A stretch of DNA of 64,000 bases from Scleromatobacter humisilvae (GTDB taxonomy: Bacteria; Pseudomonadota; Gammaproteobacteria; Burkholderiales; Burkholderiaceae_C). Made by a program: the position numbers and the translations under genes. The stretch spans positions 682,001 through 746,000 of the forward strand of contig NZ_JAJLJH010000002.1 of assembly GCF_023231945.1 (NCBI RefSeq), in the 5' to 3' direction. Numbering within the stretch: the first letter of the stretch is position 1; each line of letters begins with the position of its first letter. This document shows positions 21,153 through 39,100 of the stretch, piece by piece. The notes beneath the pieces are model-generated. The model saw only the letters and a program-made list of their open reading frames with translations, had not been told where the DNA came from and did not search any database.

Positions 21153-21173
21153 TCGGGCCATCGGCCTGAAGAC

Positions 21174-21198
21174 GACGGCGGCTTCGGTCGCCGTCTTT
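21174..21198 (+). terminator. Intrinsic terminator after the crystallin gene
   Basis: GACGGCG-GCTTCGGT-CGCCGTC (7-bp perfect stem, 8-nt loop) followed by TTTCGTCT, 21 bp after the stop. The convergent MFS gene ends immediately after it. Confidence 0.75.
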
Positions 21199-21202
21199 CG
21201 TC

Positions 21203-22381
21203 TCAGCCGGCCTTCAACGGCCGCTGCCGCGACGCGCACAGCGCCCCCAGCGCGAGCACGATCGCCGAGCAGACGAACCCGCGCTGCAGGCCGCCGGGGC
21301 CGTCGGCGAGGCGTCCGATCAGGCTGGGGCCGAGGATCTGCCCCAGCGCGAACACGATCGTGAACGCGCCGATGCCCGCCGCCCACGTCGCCGGCGGCAG
21401 GTTGTGGCGCACGAATGCAGTCGTCGACGCGACCACCGACAGGAAGGTGCAGCCGAACAGCAGGCAAGACAGCGCAACGACGACGGCCTGCGCGCTGATC
21501 ACCGGCAGCAGCGTCGCCAGCGCGAGGATCGCATTCAGCAGCGCGAGCGACTGGCCGCCCCGAAAGCGCTGCAGCACGCCGGCCCAGATCCACGACGACG
21601 CCACCGCCCCTGCGCCGAGCAGCCCGTAGAACGCGGCGACCCACGCCGGCGCGATGCCTTGCTCGCGCAGGAGGGTCACGATGAAGGTCATGTAGCCGAT
21701 GTAGCCGACGCCGAACAGCAGGTAGCCGGCCAGCAGCATGGCCATCGGCATCCAGGGAACGCCGAGCCGTTTCGCGACGACGGCGTCCGGCGCGGTCTGC
21801 ACGAGATCGCGCGACGCGCGCGTCACTCCCCAGGTGGCCAGCGTGCACGCGAGCGACAGCGCCCCGAGGGCGATCCACGCCTCGCGCCAAGGCAGCGGCG
21901 GGACGATCGCGGTCGACGCGAGGATGCCCAGCCCGGCGCCGCCGTAGTAGATCCCGATGACCACGCCCGGGTGCGGCGCGCGCGCCGACAGGCGCGTCGC
22001 CAGCAGTCCGCCGCCGACGAAGCTCGCCGCGCTGGCGACGCCGGCCAGCGTTCGCAAGGCAACCAGCGGCGCATCGCCTCCGGCGAAGGCGTGCGCGGCG
22101 AGGATCGCGGCGGTGGCGAGTCCCCCGGCCGCCAGCACGCGCAGCGCGTCGAAACGCGCGAACCAGCGCGGCGCCAGCAGCGCGCCCAGCAGGTAGCCGG
22201 CGGCGTTGGCCGTGTTCATTGCGCCGGCGGTGAAATAGCTCCAGTGCAGCTCGGCGCGCATGGGCGGCAGCAGCAGCGCATACGAGAAGCGCGCCAGCCC
22301 CAGCGAGACGGCCGCGGCCAGCGCGAGCGCGAAGGCGAGCAGCAGCGGCGTGCGGGGAGGCGTCGGCGTCGGAGCGGTCAC
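21203..22381 (-). CDS. MFS transporter, YbfB/YjiJ family
   Basis: 392 residues with about twelve hydrophobic helices. The N-terminus LGLARFSYALLLPPMRAEL and the NAAGYLLGALLAPR segment are typical of the YbfB/YjiJ-like branch of the major facilitator superfamily, whose substrates are mostly undefined. It is divergent from argG across a 153-bp gap, so it is not obviously part of an arginine operon. The substrate cannot be inferred. Confidence 0.82.
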   Translation of the reverse strand: MTAPTPTPPRTPLLLAFALALAAAVSLGLARFSYALLLPPMRAELHWSYFTAGAMNTANAAGYLLGALLAPRWFARFDALRVLAAGGLATAAILAAHAFAGGDAPLVALRTLAGVASAASFVGGGLLATRLSARAPHPGVVIGIYYGGAGLGILASTAIVPPLPWREAWIALGALSLACTLATWGVTRASRDLVQTAPDAVVAKRLGVPWMPMAMLLAGYLLFGVGYIGYMTFIVTLLREQGIAPAWVAAFYGLLGAGAVASSWIWAGVLQRFRGGQSLALLNAILALATLLPVISAQAVVVALSCLLFGCTFLSVVASTTAFVRHNLPPATWAAGIGAFTIVFALGQILGPSLIGRLADGPGGLQRGFVCSAIVLALGALCASRQRPLKAG

Positions 22382-22495
22382 GCGGCGAGTATCCCCGCGA
22401 CGGCGAATGCGCGTCGGTCGCGAATCGCCAAGGCCCTGCGCTCTCGTCTAGACAACCGGCCGTCTGGGAAACTGCCCGATTTCAGTCGAGAATAG

Positions 22496-23872
<1,377 letters not shown>

Positions 23873-23874
23873 TC

Positions 23875-23889
23875 GGCCAGGCCCTGGCC
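23875..23889. terminator. Small hairpin between argG and the convergent membrane-protein gene
   Basis: GGCCAG-GCC-CTGGCC is a perfect 6-bp stem in the 42-bp convergent gap. There is no T-run on either side, so termination is only suggested. Confidence 0.3.
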
Positions 23890-23914
23890 GGCGGGCTCAT
23901 CCGCTCGGACAGGG

Positions 23915-24346
23915 CTACACGGCGGGCCCGGTTTCCGATCGGATGCCGTTGCCGATCACCCAGCGCCCGAGCGCCTCGCCACCGCGATACGACCCGGGCA
24001 CGCGCCAGGTGACGCCATCGGCGAAGCGGATCGCGGTGCCGTGTGCCACCGGCGCTGCCACCCACACCGTCGACAGCGGGCGCCGCTCCTTGTGCCACGG
24101 GCGCAGCCCGGTCCAACTTGTCAGGTCGTCCCCCTCGACGCGCACCCACTGCGCCCGCGCCGCGAGTGACAGCATCAAGAGCGATCCCGCGCAGAACAGC
24201 GCCGTCAGGATCCACCCCGTGATCGTCATCGGGTGCGAGCCGCTCAACGCGGGCGATGCGGCGCGATACGCGAACAGCGCCAGTCCGACCGCGGGAACGA
24301 CGTCTCGCGCGTAAGGCGGAACGGCCGAATAGCGCGTCTGGGTCAT
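23915..24346 (-). CDS. Small membrane protein, function unknown
   Basis: 143 residues. Two hydrophobic helices (about 15-32 and 40-62: [12 protein letters not shown] and [20 protein letters not shown]) precede a soluble domain with beta-strand pattern ([18 protein letters not shown] ... [12 protein letters not shown]), which resembles a small PH-like module, although I cannot assign a family. Its ATG overlaps the ispF stop (ATGA), so it is the last gene of an ispD-ispF-orf operon. Codon use is as GC3-rich as its neighbours, supporting a real gene. Confidence 0.6.
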   Translation of the reverse strand: MTQTRYSAVPPYARDVVPAVGLALFAYRAASPALSGSHPMTITGWILTALFCAGSLLMLSLAARAQWVRVEGDDLTSWTGLRPWHKERRPLSTVWVAAPVAHGTAIRFADGVTWRVPGSYRGGEALGRWVIGNGIRSETGPAV

Positions 24347-24837
24347 GCCACCCCGACCCGCTGCACCAGGCACACCGCCCGCGTCTCGATCGCCCGGCCC
24401 TCGCCCACCGGCCCCATCTTCTCGGCCGTCTTCGCCTTCACGTTGACGGCGCCGACATCGAGGCTCAGTGCCTCGGCGATCTTCGCGCACATGGCGGCGA
24501 TGTGCGGCGCCATCCTGGGCGCCTGCGCGACGATCGTCGCGTCGACGTTGACCGGCTCCCAGCCCGCGGCGCGCACGCGCCTGGCGGCCTCGGCCAGCAG
24601 CACGATCGAGTTGGCGCCCTTGAACGCCTCGTCGGTGTCGGGAAAGTGGCGGCCGATGTCGCCGAGCGCGGCGGCGCCGAACAGCGCGTCGGTGATCGCA
24701 TGGCACAGCGCGTCGGCGTCGGAGTGGCCCATCAGGCCGGCGATGTGGGGAATGGTGACGCCGCCGAGGATCAGCGGGCGGCCGGCGTGGAGCTGGTGGG
24801 TGTCCCAGCCTTCGCCGATGCGAAACGGTGCGGTCAT
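24343..24837 (-). CDS. ispF: 2-C-methyl-D-erythritol 2,4-cyclodiphosphate synthase
   Basis: 164 residues, normal length. Fifth step of the MEP isoprenoid pathway: cyclises CDP-ME 2-phosphate with release of CMP. The metal-binding motif [19 protein letters not shown] and [17 protein letters not shown] are present, as is the conserved [10 protein letters not shown] segment. ATG 24837 overlaps the ispD stop (ATGA). Confidence 0.95.
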   Translation of the reverse strand: MTAPFRIGEGWDTHQLHAGRPLILGGVTIPHIAGLMGHSDADALCHAITDALFGAAALGDIGRHFPDTDEAFKGANSIVLLAEAARRVRAAGWEPVNVDATIVAQAPRMAPHIAAMCAKIAEALSLDVGAVNVKAKTAEKMGPVGEGRAIETRAVCLVQRVGVA

Positions 24838-25613
24838 GCGTGGGCTTTCGATGTCTGGGCCCGGCCCAGCAGCAGGCGCTCGGCGAGCGCGAAGTCCTCG
24901 GGCCAGGTGACCTTCAGGTTGTCGAAGTCGCCGCGCACGAGGCGCGGCGCGAGGCCCGCGGCCTCGATGGCGCTGGCCTCGTCGGTGATCAGCAGGTCGC
25001 GCCGCGCGAAGCCGGCGGCGATCGCGTCGCGCAGCACGCCGATGCGGAACATCTGCGGCGTCTGCGCGGCCCAGATGCGCTCGCGCGGGACGGTCTCGGC
25101 GACGCGCGCCTGGGCGTCGGAGCGCTTGAGGGTGTCGGGCACGGGCATCGCCAGCAGGCCGCCGACGGCGTCGTCGCGGCACGCAGCGATCAGGCGTCGG
25201 ATGGAATCGGGATGCACGAGGCAGCGTGCCGCGTCGTGCACCAGCACCCAGTCGCTGGGCAGCGCGCCGCGCGCAAGCAGGTCGTGCAGGCCGGCGTAGA
25301 CGCTCTCGGCACGGGTGCCGCCGCCCACGTTGGCGCGCCAGCACGCGCTCGCGGCCTCGGCGTCGCCCTCGGCGGCGAGCGCGGCGAACTGGTCGTCGCC
25401 GGGCGACAGCACGACCAGCGTGCCATCGAGCTCGCTCACGCGCGCGAGCGCCTCCAGCGTCCACAGCACCAGCGCCCGCCCCGCGAGCGACTCGTACTGC
25501 TTGGGGCCGGCCGCGCCGGAGCGCGAGCCGCTGCCCGCGCAGGGCACCAGCGCGAAGAAGCGCTGGCGGCCGTCGGGATGGGTGAAGGAATCACCTCGCT
25601 GGGGGCTCGTCAT
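24834..25613 (-). CDS. ispD: 2-C-methyl-D-erythritol 4-phosphate cytidylyltransferase
   Basis: 259 residues. Third MEP-pathway step: MEP + CTP to CDP-ME. The N-terminal CTP loop [20 protein letters not shown], the [11 protein letters not shown] segment and the [10 protein letters not shown] / ITDEASAIE blocks mark the family. ATG 25613 is used. A perfect palindrome GATTCTAGAATC begins 7 bp upstream, and its TAGAAT could be the -10, which would leave almost no leader. The gene is divergent from mfd over 130 bp. Confidence 0.94.
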   Translation of the reverse strand: MTSPQRGDSFTHPDGRQRFFALVPCAGSGSRSGAAGPKQYESLAGRALVLWTLEALARVSELDGTLVVLSPGDDQFAALAAEGDAEAASACWRANVGGGTRAESVYAGLHDLLARGALPSDWVLVHDAARCLVHPDSIRRLIAACRDDAVGGLLAMPVPDTLKRSDAQARVAETVPRERIWAAQTPQMFRIGVLRDAIAAGFARRDLLITDEASAIEAAGLAPRLVRGDFDNLKVTWPEDFALAERLLLGRAQTSKAHA

Positions 25614-25743
25614 GGACGGGATTCTAGAATCGATGCGTTCCCGACTCGAATCGAACGAGTGCCACGCCTTGCCGGCGCACCGGTTGCCCCATCTGCGGAT
25701 GCCCACCGATGCGCCCAAGGCGTGTCCTCATTTCCACCCCGCC

Positions 25744-29325
<3,582 letters not shown>

Positions 29326-29371
29326 TTCCGGGGCCATCTGGCGCACCAGGTGAGCCGGTGGCCGGGCGACA

Positions 29372-31003
29372 ATGGGCCCCATGAATCCGGACTCCGCTTC
29401 CTCCCTCGTCGTCATCGTCATCGCCGTGGTGGCCGCGCTCGTCGCCGGCCTGGCCATCGGCCTCGTGCTGGCGCGCGCGCGCACGCGCGCCGCGGTCGAC
29501 GCCGCGCTCGCCCAGGCCGGCCATGCCGGACAGCTGGAACTCGCGCAGGCGCAGGAGCGGCTGCGCGCCCACGAACGCGCGGCCGCCGCGCTGCAGGCCG
29601 AGCTGGAACGCGCCCGCGGCGACGCCCAGGCCGCGCGCGACGACGTGCTGCGCGTCTCCGCCAGCGAGGCGCAGAAGCACCAGCACGCCGCGTCGCTCGC
29701 CGAGCGCGTGGCCGATCTCGAGGCCCGGGCGCGCGAGGCCGCGAGCCAGCTCGAGGCCCGGGCGCGCGAGGCCGCGAGCCAGCTCGACGCCCGCAACGTC
29801 GCGCTGCAGACGGCGCACGCCGAGCTCGCGCACGCGCGCACCCGCGCCGACGCGGAGCGCGCGAGCGCGCAGGAGAAGCTGCAACTGCTCACCGAGGCGA
29901 AGACCGAGCTGTCCAACCAGTTCAAGACGCTGGCCAGCGAGATCCTGGAGGAGAAGTCGAAACGCTTCGCCGAGCAGAACCAGCAGAACCTCGGAACGCT
30001 GCTCGACCCGCTGCGCACGCAGCTGAGCGAGTTCAAGGGCAAGGTCGAGGAGGTCTACGTCAAGGAAGGCCAGGAGCGCTTCGCGCTGACCGAGCAGGTC
30101 AAGCAGCTGATGGAGCTGAACAAGACGCTCAGCCGCGATGCCACCAACCTCACCAACGCGCTCAAGGGCTCGGCCAAGACGCAGGGCAACTGGGGCGAGC
30201 TGATCCTGGAGCGCGTGCTGGAGGCCTCGGGCCTGCGCAAGGGGCACGAGTACCACGTCCAGGTGAGCCAGCGCGATGCCGAGGGCAACCTGCAGCAGCC
30301 CGACGTCGTCATCGACCTGCCGCAGGAGCGCAAGCTGGTGGTCGACGCCAAGGTCTCGCTGCTTGCCTACGACCGCTACGCCTCGGCCGAATCCGACGAC
30401 GAGCGCACGCTCGCCGCGCGCCAGCACCTGGACTCGGTGCGTGCGCACATCAAGGGGCTCTCCAGCAAGAACTACCAGGCGCTCTACGACGTGAAGTCGC
30501 TCGACATGGTCGTGATGTTCGTGCCCATCGAGCCGGCCTTCATGCTGTCCGTGACGCACGACGACGCGCTGTTCATGGACGCCTGGCAGCGCAACGTGCT
30601 GCTGGTCAGCCCGTCGACGCTGCTGTTCGTGGTGCGCACCATCGCGCACCTGTGGCGCCAGGAGGCGCAGACGCGCAACGCGCAGGACATCGCCCGCCGT
30701 GGCGCGGAGCTGTACGACAAGCTCGCCGCGTTCGTCGCCGACCTGCAGAAGGTCGGCAGCAAGCTCAAGGACGCGCAGTCGGCCTACGACGAGGCCGAGA
30801 AGCGGCTGTCCACCGGCAAGGGCAACGTGATCCGCCAGGCCGAGATGCTCAAGGGACTCGGCGTGAAGACCACCAAGGCGCTGCCCAACGCGCTGGTGGA
30901 CGCCGCGCAGGACGGCGAGGGCCTGCCCGCGATCGCGAGCGCCGGCGAGGCGCCGGCGCCTTCGCTGTTCGATGGCCTCGAAGGCGAGCTGCCGCAGGCT
31001 TGA
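29372..31003 (+). CDS. rmuC: DNA recombination protein RmuC
   Basis: 543 residues. One N-terminal membrane helix (residues 11-33) is followed by an Ala/Arg/Glu-rich coiled coil (about 40-210) and the conserved RmuC nuclease-like domain (GNWGELILERVLEASGL, VVDAKVSL, VMFVPIEPAFML). RmuC limits DNA inversions and is thought to act at DNA ends. The coiled coil contains an exact 33-bp tandem duplication. Starts at 29372 or 29381 (MNPDSAS) are both possible. It lies 46 bp after mfd, so the two genome-maintenance genes may share a transcript. Confidence 0.92.
   Translation: MGPMNPDSASSLVVIVIAVVAALVAGLAIGLVLARARTRAAVDAALAQAGHAGQLELAQAQERLRAHERAAAALQAELERARGDAQAARDDVLRVSASEAQKHQHAASLAERVADLEARAREAASQLEARAREAASQLDARNVALQTAHAELAHARTRADAERASAQEKLQLLTEAKTELSNQFKTLASEILEEKSKRFAEQNQQNLGTLLDPLRTQLSEFKGKVEEVYVKEGQERFALTEQVKQLMELNKTLSRDATNLTNALKGSAKTQGNWGELILERVLEASGLRKGHEYHVQVSQRDAEGNLQQPDVVIDLPQERKLVVDAKVSLLAYDRYASAESDDERTLAARQHLDSVRAHIKGLSSKNYQALYDVKSLDMVVMFVPIEPAFMLSVTHDDALFMDAWQRNVLLVSPSTLLFVVRTIAHLWRQEAQTRNAQDIARRGAELYDKLAAFVADLQKVGSKLKDAQSAYDEAEKRLSTGKGNVIRQAEMLKGLGVKTTKALPNALVDAAQDGEGLPAIASAGEAPAPSLFDGLEGELPQA
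29717..29782 (+). repeat. Perfect 33-bp tandem duplication inside rmuC
   Basis: The 33-bp unit starting CTCGAGGCCCGGGCGCGCGA at 29717 is repeated exactly at 29750, encoding two copies of LEARAREAASQ in the coiled coil; a few bases of a third copy follow. The length is a multiple of three and of the 11-residue (hendecad) period, so frame and coil register are preserved. Confidence 0.95.
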
Positions 31004-31012
31004 GGCCGCCGC

Positions 31013-31708
31013 TCAACGCGACACGCGCCCCAGCCAGTACACCGCCTGCGCCATCGCGCGCGACGCGCCTGGCTTGCCTTCGACCAGCAGCGCCAGCGCG
31101 TCCGAGATCAGCTGCTCGATGCGCGTCGAGCCCAGCGTCAGCGCCGCGGTGCGGCAGGCATCGGCCTTCTGCACGAACGCCGTGCGCGTCTGCGAGCCGC
31201 CGGTGGCCGTCGCCAGCTCCTCCGCCAGCCCGGCCAGCGCCTGGATCTGCTGGATGAAGGCGCCAACGTAACGGGCATGCCGCTCGGTGTCGACGCGCAG
31301 CCGCGCGATGGCGGCGTCGGCCGGCTCGAGGATGCTGGCGTCGAGCTGCGCGAGCACGCGAAGGATACGGGTGACCGTATCTGGCCCGACCGGCTTGACG
31401 ATGAAGCCCTGCAGGTCGGAGCGCGTGGCGCTCAGCACGGTGTTGCGGTCGGCGGTGGACGTGATCAGCATCGCGGGCACGCGCTTCAACGCCGGCGCGG
31501 CACGCAGGCGCGCGACGAGCTCGAGGCCGTCGGGCGGCGGCATGCGCACGTCCAGGCAGATCAGGTCGAAGCAGGCCTCGCCCGTCAGCGCGCGCCACGC
31601 GGAGGCGCCGTCCTCGGCCAGCACGATCTCGGGCGCGCCGCACTGGCGCAGCACATCCTCCATCGCGAGGCGTGAGACGAGGTCGTCGTCGGCGACCAGG
31701 ATACGCAT
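31013..31708 (-). CDS. Response regulator with degenerate HPt-like C-terminal domain
   Basis: 231 residues. Receiver domain with acidic pocket VADDD (5-9), phospho-acceptor Asp53 in LICLDVRMPPPDG, and Lys105 in GFIVKPVG. There is no DNA-binding domain. The C-terminal 100 residues are helical, and KADACRTAALTLGSTRIEQL aligns with the HPt helix pattern H-x-L-K-G-x-A-x-x-x-G-A, but the phospho-His position is Asp183. Encoded 40 bp downstream of the hybrid kinase on the same strand, so it is the likely phosphorelay partner or a brake on it. The HPt assignment is inference. Confidence 0.75.
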   Translation of the reverse strand: MRILVADDDLVSRLAMEDVLRQCGAPEIVLAEDGASAWRALTGEACFDLICLDVRMPPPDGLELVARLRAAPALKRVPAMLITSTADRNTVLSATRSDLQGFIVKPVGPDTVTRILRVLAQLDASILEPADAAIARLRVDTERHARYVGAFIQQIQALAGLAEELATATGGSQTRTAFVQKADACRTAALTLGSTRIEQLISDALALLVEGKPGASRAMAQAVYWLGRVSR

Positions 31709-31748
31709 GTCCGGCTCCCTTTTTCTTCGCTCGTTTTCCGCAAGCGTA

Positions 31749-34784
<3,036 letters not shown>

Positions 34785-34978
34785 GGACTTTCAAGGGGCC
34801 GACGCGCAAGTGTGGGGCCAACGCCCGCGCCGGAGCGTTCGAATTGTCCCGCGTATTTCACGCCGGCGGCCATCATTCGCGCGCGGATCGGGCGCGTCGC
34901 GAAGCCTGCCGCGCGCGGAACCGAAGGCTGGCGCGGCGCGCCGACTTAAAATCGACCTGTCCCCAACGCCCGTCCCCC

Positions 34979-35686
34979 ATGCGCCTCGATCTCCCGAGCG
35001 GCCTCGTCGTCCGCGGCTTCACCCCTCCGCTGCGGCTCGCCGACTTCCGCCTCGCGGCCTTCGACATGGATTCGACGCTGATCGACATCGAGTGCATCGA
35101 CGAGATCGCCGCCGCCGTGGGCCTGAAGGCCGAGGTCGCGGCCATCACCGAGGCCACGATGCGCGGCGAGATTGCCGACTTCCGGGAGAGCCTGCGCCGG
35201 CGGCTCGCGCTGCTCAAGGGCGTCGACGAGAAGTGGCTGCACGAGGTATGGGAGCACCGGCTCCATCTCAATCCGGGCGTCGAGACCTTCCTGGGCGCGC
35301 TGCGCGACGCCGGCCTGAAGACGCTGCTCGTCTCCGGCGGCTTCACCTTCTTCAGCGACCGCGTGGCACGCCGCCTGGCCATCGACTACACGCGCGCCAA
35401 CAGGCTCGAGATCGTCGACGGCGCGCTCACCGGCGGCCTGGTGATGCAGCCCTGGGGCGACATCTGCGACGGCGCCGAGAAGCGGCGCATGCTGCTGCAG
35501 ACCTGCGCGGAGCTCGGCATCGCGCCCGCCCGGGCGATCGCCGTGGGCGACGGCTCGAACGACCTGCCGATGATGGAGGCGGCCGGCCTGTCGATCGCGT
35601 TTCACGCCAAGCCGGCGGTGCGCGCGCAGGCGATGCTGGCGATCAACGAAGGCGGCATGGACGACGCGCTGGCCGTCTTCGGGTGA
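34979..35686 (+). CDS. serB: Phosphoserine phosphatase
   Basis: 235 residues. Last step of serine biosynthesis. HAD-family motifs: AAFDMDSTLIDIECID with nucleophile Asp29 and Asp31, SGGFTFF with the motif II Ser, and VGDGSNDLPMM (motif III/IV). ATG 34979 is used; an earlier in-frame ATG (34844) lies in the intergenic space toward the kinase gene. There is no N-terminal ACT extension. The convergent hypothetical gene ends 4 bp away. Confidence 0.94.
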   Translation: MRLDLPSGLVVRGFTPPLRLADFRLAAFDMDSTLIDIECIDEIAAAVGLKAEVAAITEATMRGEIADFRESLRRRLALLKGVDEKWLHEVWEHRLHLNPGVETFLGALRDAGLKTLLVSGGFTFFSDRVARRLAIDYTRANRLEIVDGALTGGLVMQPWGDICDGAEKRRMLLQTCAELGIAPARAIAVGDGSNDLPMMEAAGLSIAFHAKPAVRAQAMLAINEGGMDDALAVFG

Positions 35687-35689
35687 CCG

Positions 35690-36034
35690 TCAGGCCGCGC
35701 GAGCGGTCTGTTGCTGCGACTCGACGCGGGCGAACCAGTCCGCGTACGGCGAATGCTTGACCTGCGTGCGATTGAAGTCGGGCGCGCCGTCCGTCCACCA
35801 GGCCGGGCCGCGCTCGCCGAGGCCGACCTGGGCCCGCGCCACCATCTTGCGCGCCGCGGTGATCGCGTCGTCGTCGCCCGAGGTCTTGGCGGCCTTCAGC
35901 GCGCGCCGGCCATTGAGCAGCTCGCGCATGTATCTCACCTTGGCCTCGGCCGACAGCGATGGATTCGGGGCGCGCCACAGGCGTCCCTGGATCACGAGAT
36001 AGCGCCCATCCGGCGTCGTCAGCTCCGAAGTCAT
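35690..36034 (-). CDS. Small hypothetical protein
   Basis: 114 residues; soluble and basic, with the N-terminal motif TPDGRYLVIQGRLWRAPNPSL, which I recall from small conserved proteins of unknown function in proteobacteria. It has a helical RxxLLNGRRALKAAK middle and an AWWTDGAPDFNR segment. No signal peptide or membrane helix. It lies between serB and hrpA, 93 bp from hrpA, and may be read separately. No function proposed. Confidence 0.7.
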   Translation of the reverse strand: MTSELTTPDGRYLVIQGRLWRAPNPSLSAEAKVRYMRELLNGRRALKAAKTSGDDDAITAARKMVARAQVGLGERGPAWWTDGAPDFNRTQVKHSPYADWFARVESQQQTARAA

Positions 36035-36127
36035 GCGGCAATGTAGACCACCGCCCCGCAGGCAATGATGCGAAAAGCAACCGGATCGCCGGCCTGCGAA
36101 ACAGCTTGATACAGCGTCGACGCGGCG

Positions 36128-39100
36128 TCAGCGGCTCAACTGCTCCCAGGCCTTGTCGAGGCGCTTGATGCTGACCGGCTGCGGCGTGCGCAGTTCCTGC
36201 GCGAAGAAGCTCACGCGCAGTTCCTCCAGCAGCCAGCGGTACTCGGTCAGGCGCGCATCGACGGCGCCCTTGCGGTCGGCCAGCGTGCGCAGCCAGCGTT
36301 GTTCGGCTGGCCGCAGTTCGGCCAGGCGCTGCGCGTCGCGCGCGGGGTCGGCGCGCAACTTGTCCAGGCGCAGCGTGATGCCCTTCAGGTAGCGCGGCAG
36401 GTGCTGCAACTGCGCCCAGGGCGTCGTGGCGACGAAGCGCTTGCCGACCAGGCGTTGCAGCTGTGCCTGGACGTCGTCGACGACCTCCTTCGGCGGCCGC
36501 GCGTCCTTCAGCTTGCGCGTGGCCGCGGCGAATTCCACCAGCACCGCGTGCGCCTGGCGCGCGACCTCCTGCGCGATCAGGTTCAGGCGGCTGCGGCCCT
36601 GCTCCAGCCGGCGCTTGAACTCGGCCTCGTCGGCGGGCAATGGATCCTCGAGGAACGCGCGGTCGATCGCGACGTCGATGATCTGCTCGCGCAACTCCTC
36701 GGCGGTGCCCAGCGGCATGAAGAAGACGGACATCTTCGTCAGGTCGGGGATGTTGCGCTCGAGGAACTTGATCGGCTCCTTCAACTGCAGCGCCAGCAGC
36801 CGGCGCAGGCCGGCACGATGCTTCGCGGCGGCGACGTCGGGCTCGTCGAACACCTCGATCTCGACGTGCGCGCCCTTGTCGATGAGCGCCGGGAAGCCGA
36901 TCAGCGTCTGGCCGCCCTTGGCGATCTCCATCAGCTCGGGCAGCTGGCCGAACGTCCACGCCGTGTACTTCGCGGCCGCCTGCATGGCGGGCGGCGGCGG
37001 CGGCTCGACGCGCGCGACGACGCCCTTGCTGCCCGCCGGCAACGCGATGGGCGCCGGCGCGGACGGCGTCGACGCCGGCAGCTTCAGCGCCGCCAGCGCC
37101 TGGAACGCCGAGCGCGCCTGGCCGCCCAGCTCCGACTTCAGCGTCGCGAGGTTGCGCCCCGTGCCCAGCTGGCGGCCGTGCTCGTCGACCACCCGGAAGT
37201 TCATGAAGTGGTGCGGCGACAGCGTCTCCAGCTTGAAGTCGTTGCGCTGCACCGCGATCTGCGTGCGCTCCTTGACGGCCTTGAGCAGCACCTCCAGCAG
37301 CTCGCCCTGCGCGAAGTCGTGCGTGGCGACGAACTCGGCGACGAACTCCGGCAGCGGCACCAGGCGCGAGCGCGGACGCTGGTGCAGGCTCTTGACCAGC
37401 CCCAGCACCTTGGCCTCCAACATGCCCGGCACCAGCCAGTCGACGCGCTCCGCGTTGACCTGGTTGAGCGCGTAGATGGGCACCGTCACCGTCAGGCCGT
37501 CCTTGGCGTCGCCGGGCTCGTGCAGGTAGACGGCCGCGCAGTCGACGCCGCCGAGCCGGATCGTCTTCGGGAACGCGGCCGTCGTGATGCCGGCGGCCTC
37601 GTGGCGCATCAGCTCGTCGCGCGTGAGCATCAGCAGCCTGGGCTGCTTGCCGGATTCGTCGCGATACCACTTCTCGAAGGTCGCGCCGCTGACCACGCCG
37701 GCGGGCACCTGCTGGTCGTAGAACGCGTGGATCAGCTCGTCGTCGACCAGCACGTCCTGCCGGCGCGACTTGTGCTCCAGCTCCTGCACCTGCGCGATCA
37801 TCTTGCGGTTGTGCGCGAGGAACGGCAGCCGCGTGTCCCACTCGCCCTGCACCAGGCCCTCGCGAATGAAGATCTCGCGCGCGACCACGGGATCGACGAG
37901 CCCGAAGTTCACGCGCCGGTTCTGGTAGATGACGATGCCGTAGAGCGTCGCACGTTCCAGCGCGATCACCTCGGCGGCCTTCTTCTCCCAGTGCGGCTCG
38001 AGCAGCTGCGTCTTCAGCAGGTGGCCGGCGATGCCGGGGATCCACTGCGGGTCGATCGCGGCGATGCCGCGGCCGTACAGGCGCGTCGTCTCCACCAGTT
38101 CGGCAGTGACGATCCAGCGCCCCGGCTTCTTCGACAGGTGCGCGCCCGGATGGCGCCAGAACTTGATGCCGCGCGCGCCGAGATACCACTCCTCGTCGTC
38201 GCTCTTCTGGCCGAGGTTGCCCAGCAGGCCGGCCAGCATCGCCAGGTGCACCTGGTCGTAGTTGGCGGGCGCCGTGTTGAGCTGCCAGCCGTGGTCGGCG
38301 ACGACCGTCAGCAGCTGCGAGTGGATGTCGCGCCATTCGCGCACGCGGCGCACGCTGACGAAGTTCTCGCGCAGCAGTTGCTCGTAGCGGCGGTTGCTGA
38401 GCTTGTGGGTCGGCGCGGGCGCGGGCGCGTTCGCCTGCGCGCCCCCGTGACGCGCGTGCGCGGACGCGCCGCGCGGCGGCCGCGGCGCGAGCTGGACCGC
38501 GTCGAGATCGGCGTCGGCCTGCCCGCCGCGCGACACGTCCAGCCATTTCCACAGCTTGACGTAGCCCATGAACTCCGAGCGCTCGTCGTCGAACTTCTTG
38601 TGCTTCTCGTCGGCGGCCTGCTGCTGCTCGAGCGGACGGTCGCGCACGTCCTGGCCCGACAGCGCCGAGGCGATCACCAGCACCTCGTTGAGACAGTGGC
38701 GCTCGCGCGCCTCGAGGATCATGCGGCCGACGCGCGGATCCAGCGGCAGCTTCGCGAGTTCTGTGCCGATGGGCGTCAGCTCGTTGAAGTCGTCGACCGC
38801 GTTGAGCTCGCCCAGCAGCGCGTAGCCGTCGGCGATGGCCTTGCGCGGCGGTTCCTCGAGGAACGGGAAGTCCTCGACGGCGCCGAAGCGCAGGCTCTTC
38901 ATGCGCAGGATGACGCCGGCCAGCGACGAGCGCAGGATCTCGGGGTCGGTGAATTTCGGCCGGCCGGCGAAGTCCTTCTCGTCGAACAGGCGGATGCAGG
39001 TGCCGTTGGCGACGCGTCCGCAACGGCCGGCGCGCTGGTTGCACGCGGCCTGGCTGATGGGCTCGATCTGCAGCTGCTCGACCTTGTTGCGGTAGCTGTA

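Noticed and set aside
29717-29782. Tandem repeat as a CRISPR-like or mobile element
   Set aside because: Only two contiguous coding copies, no spacers, inside a coiled coil.
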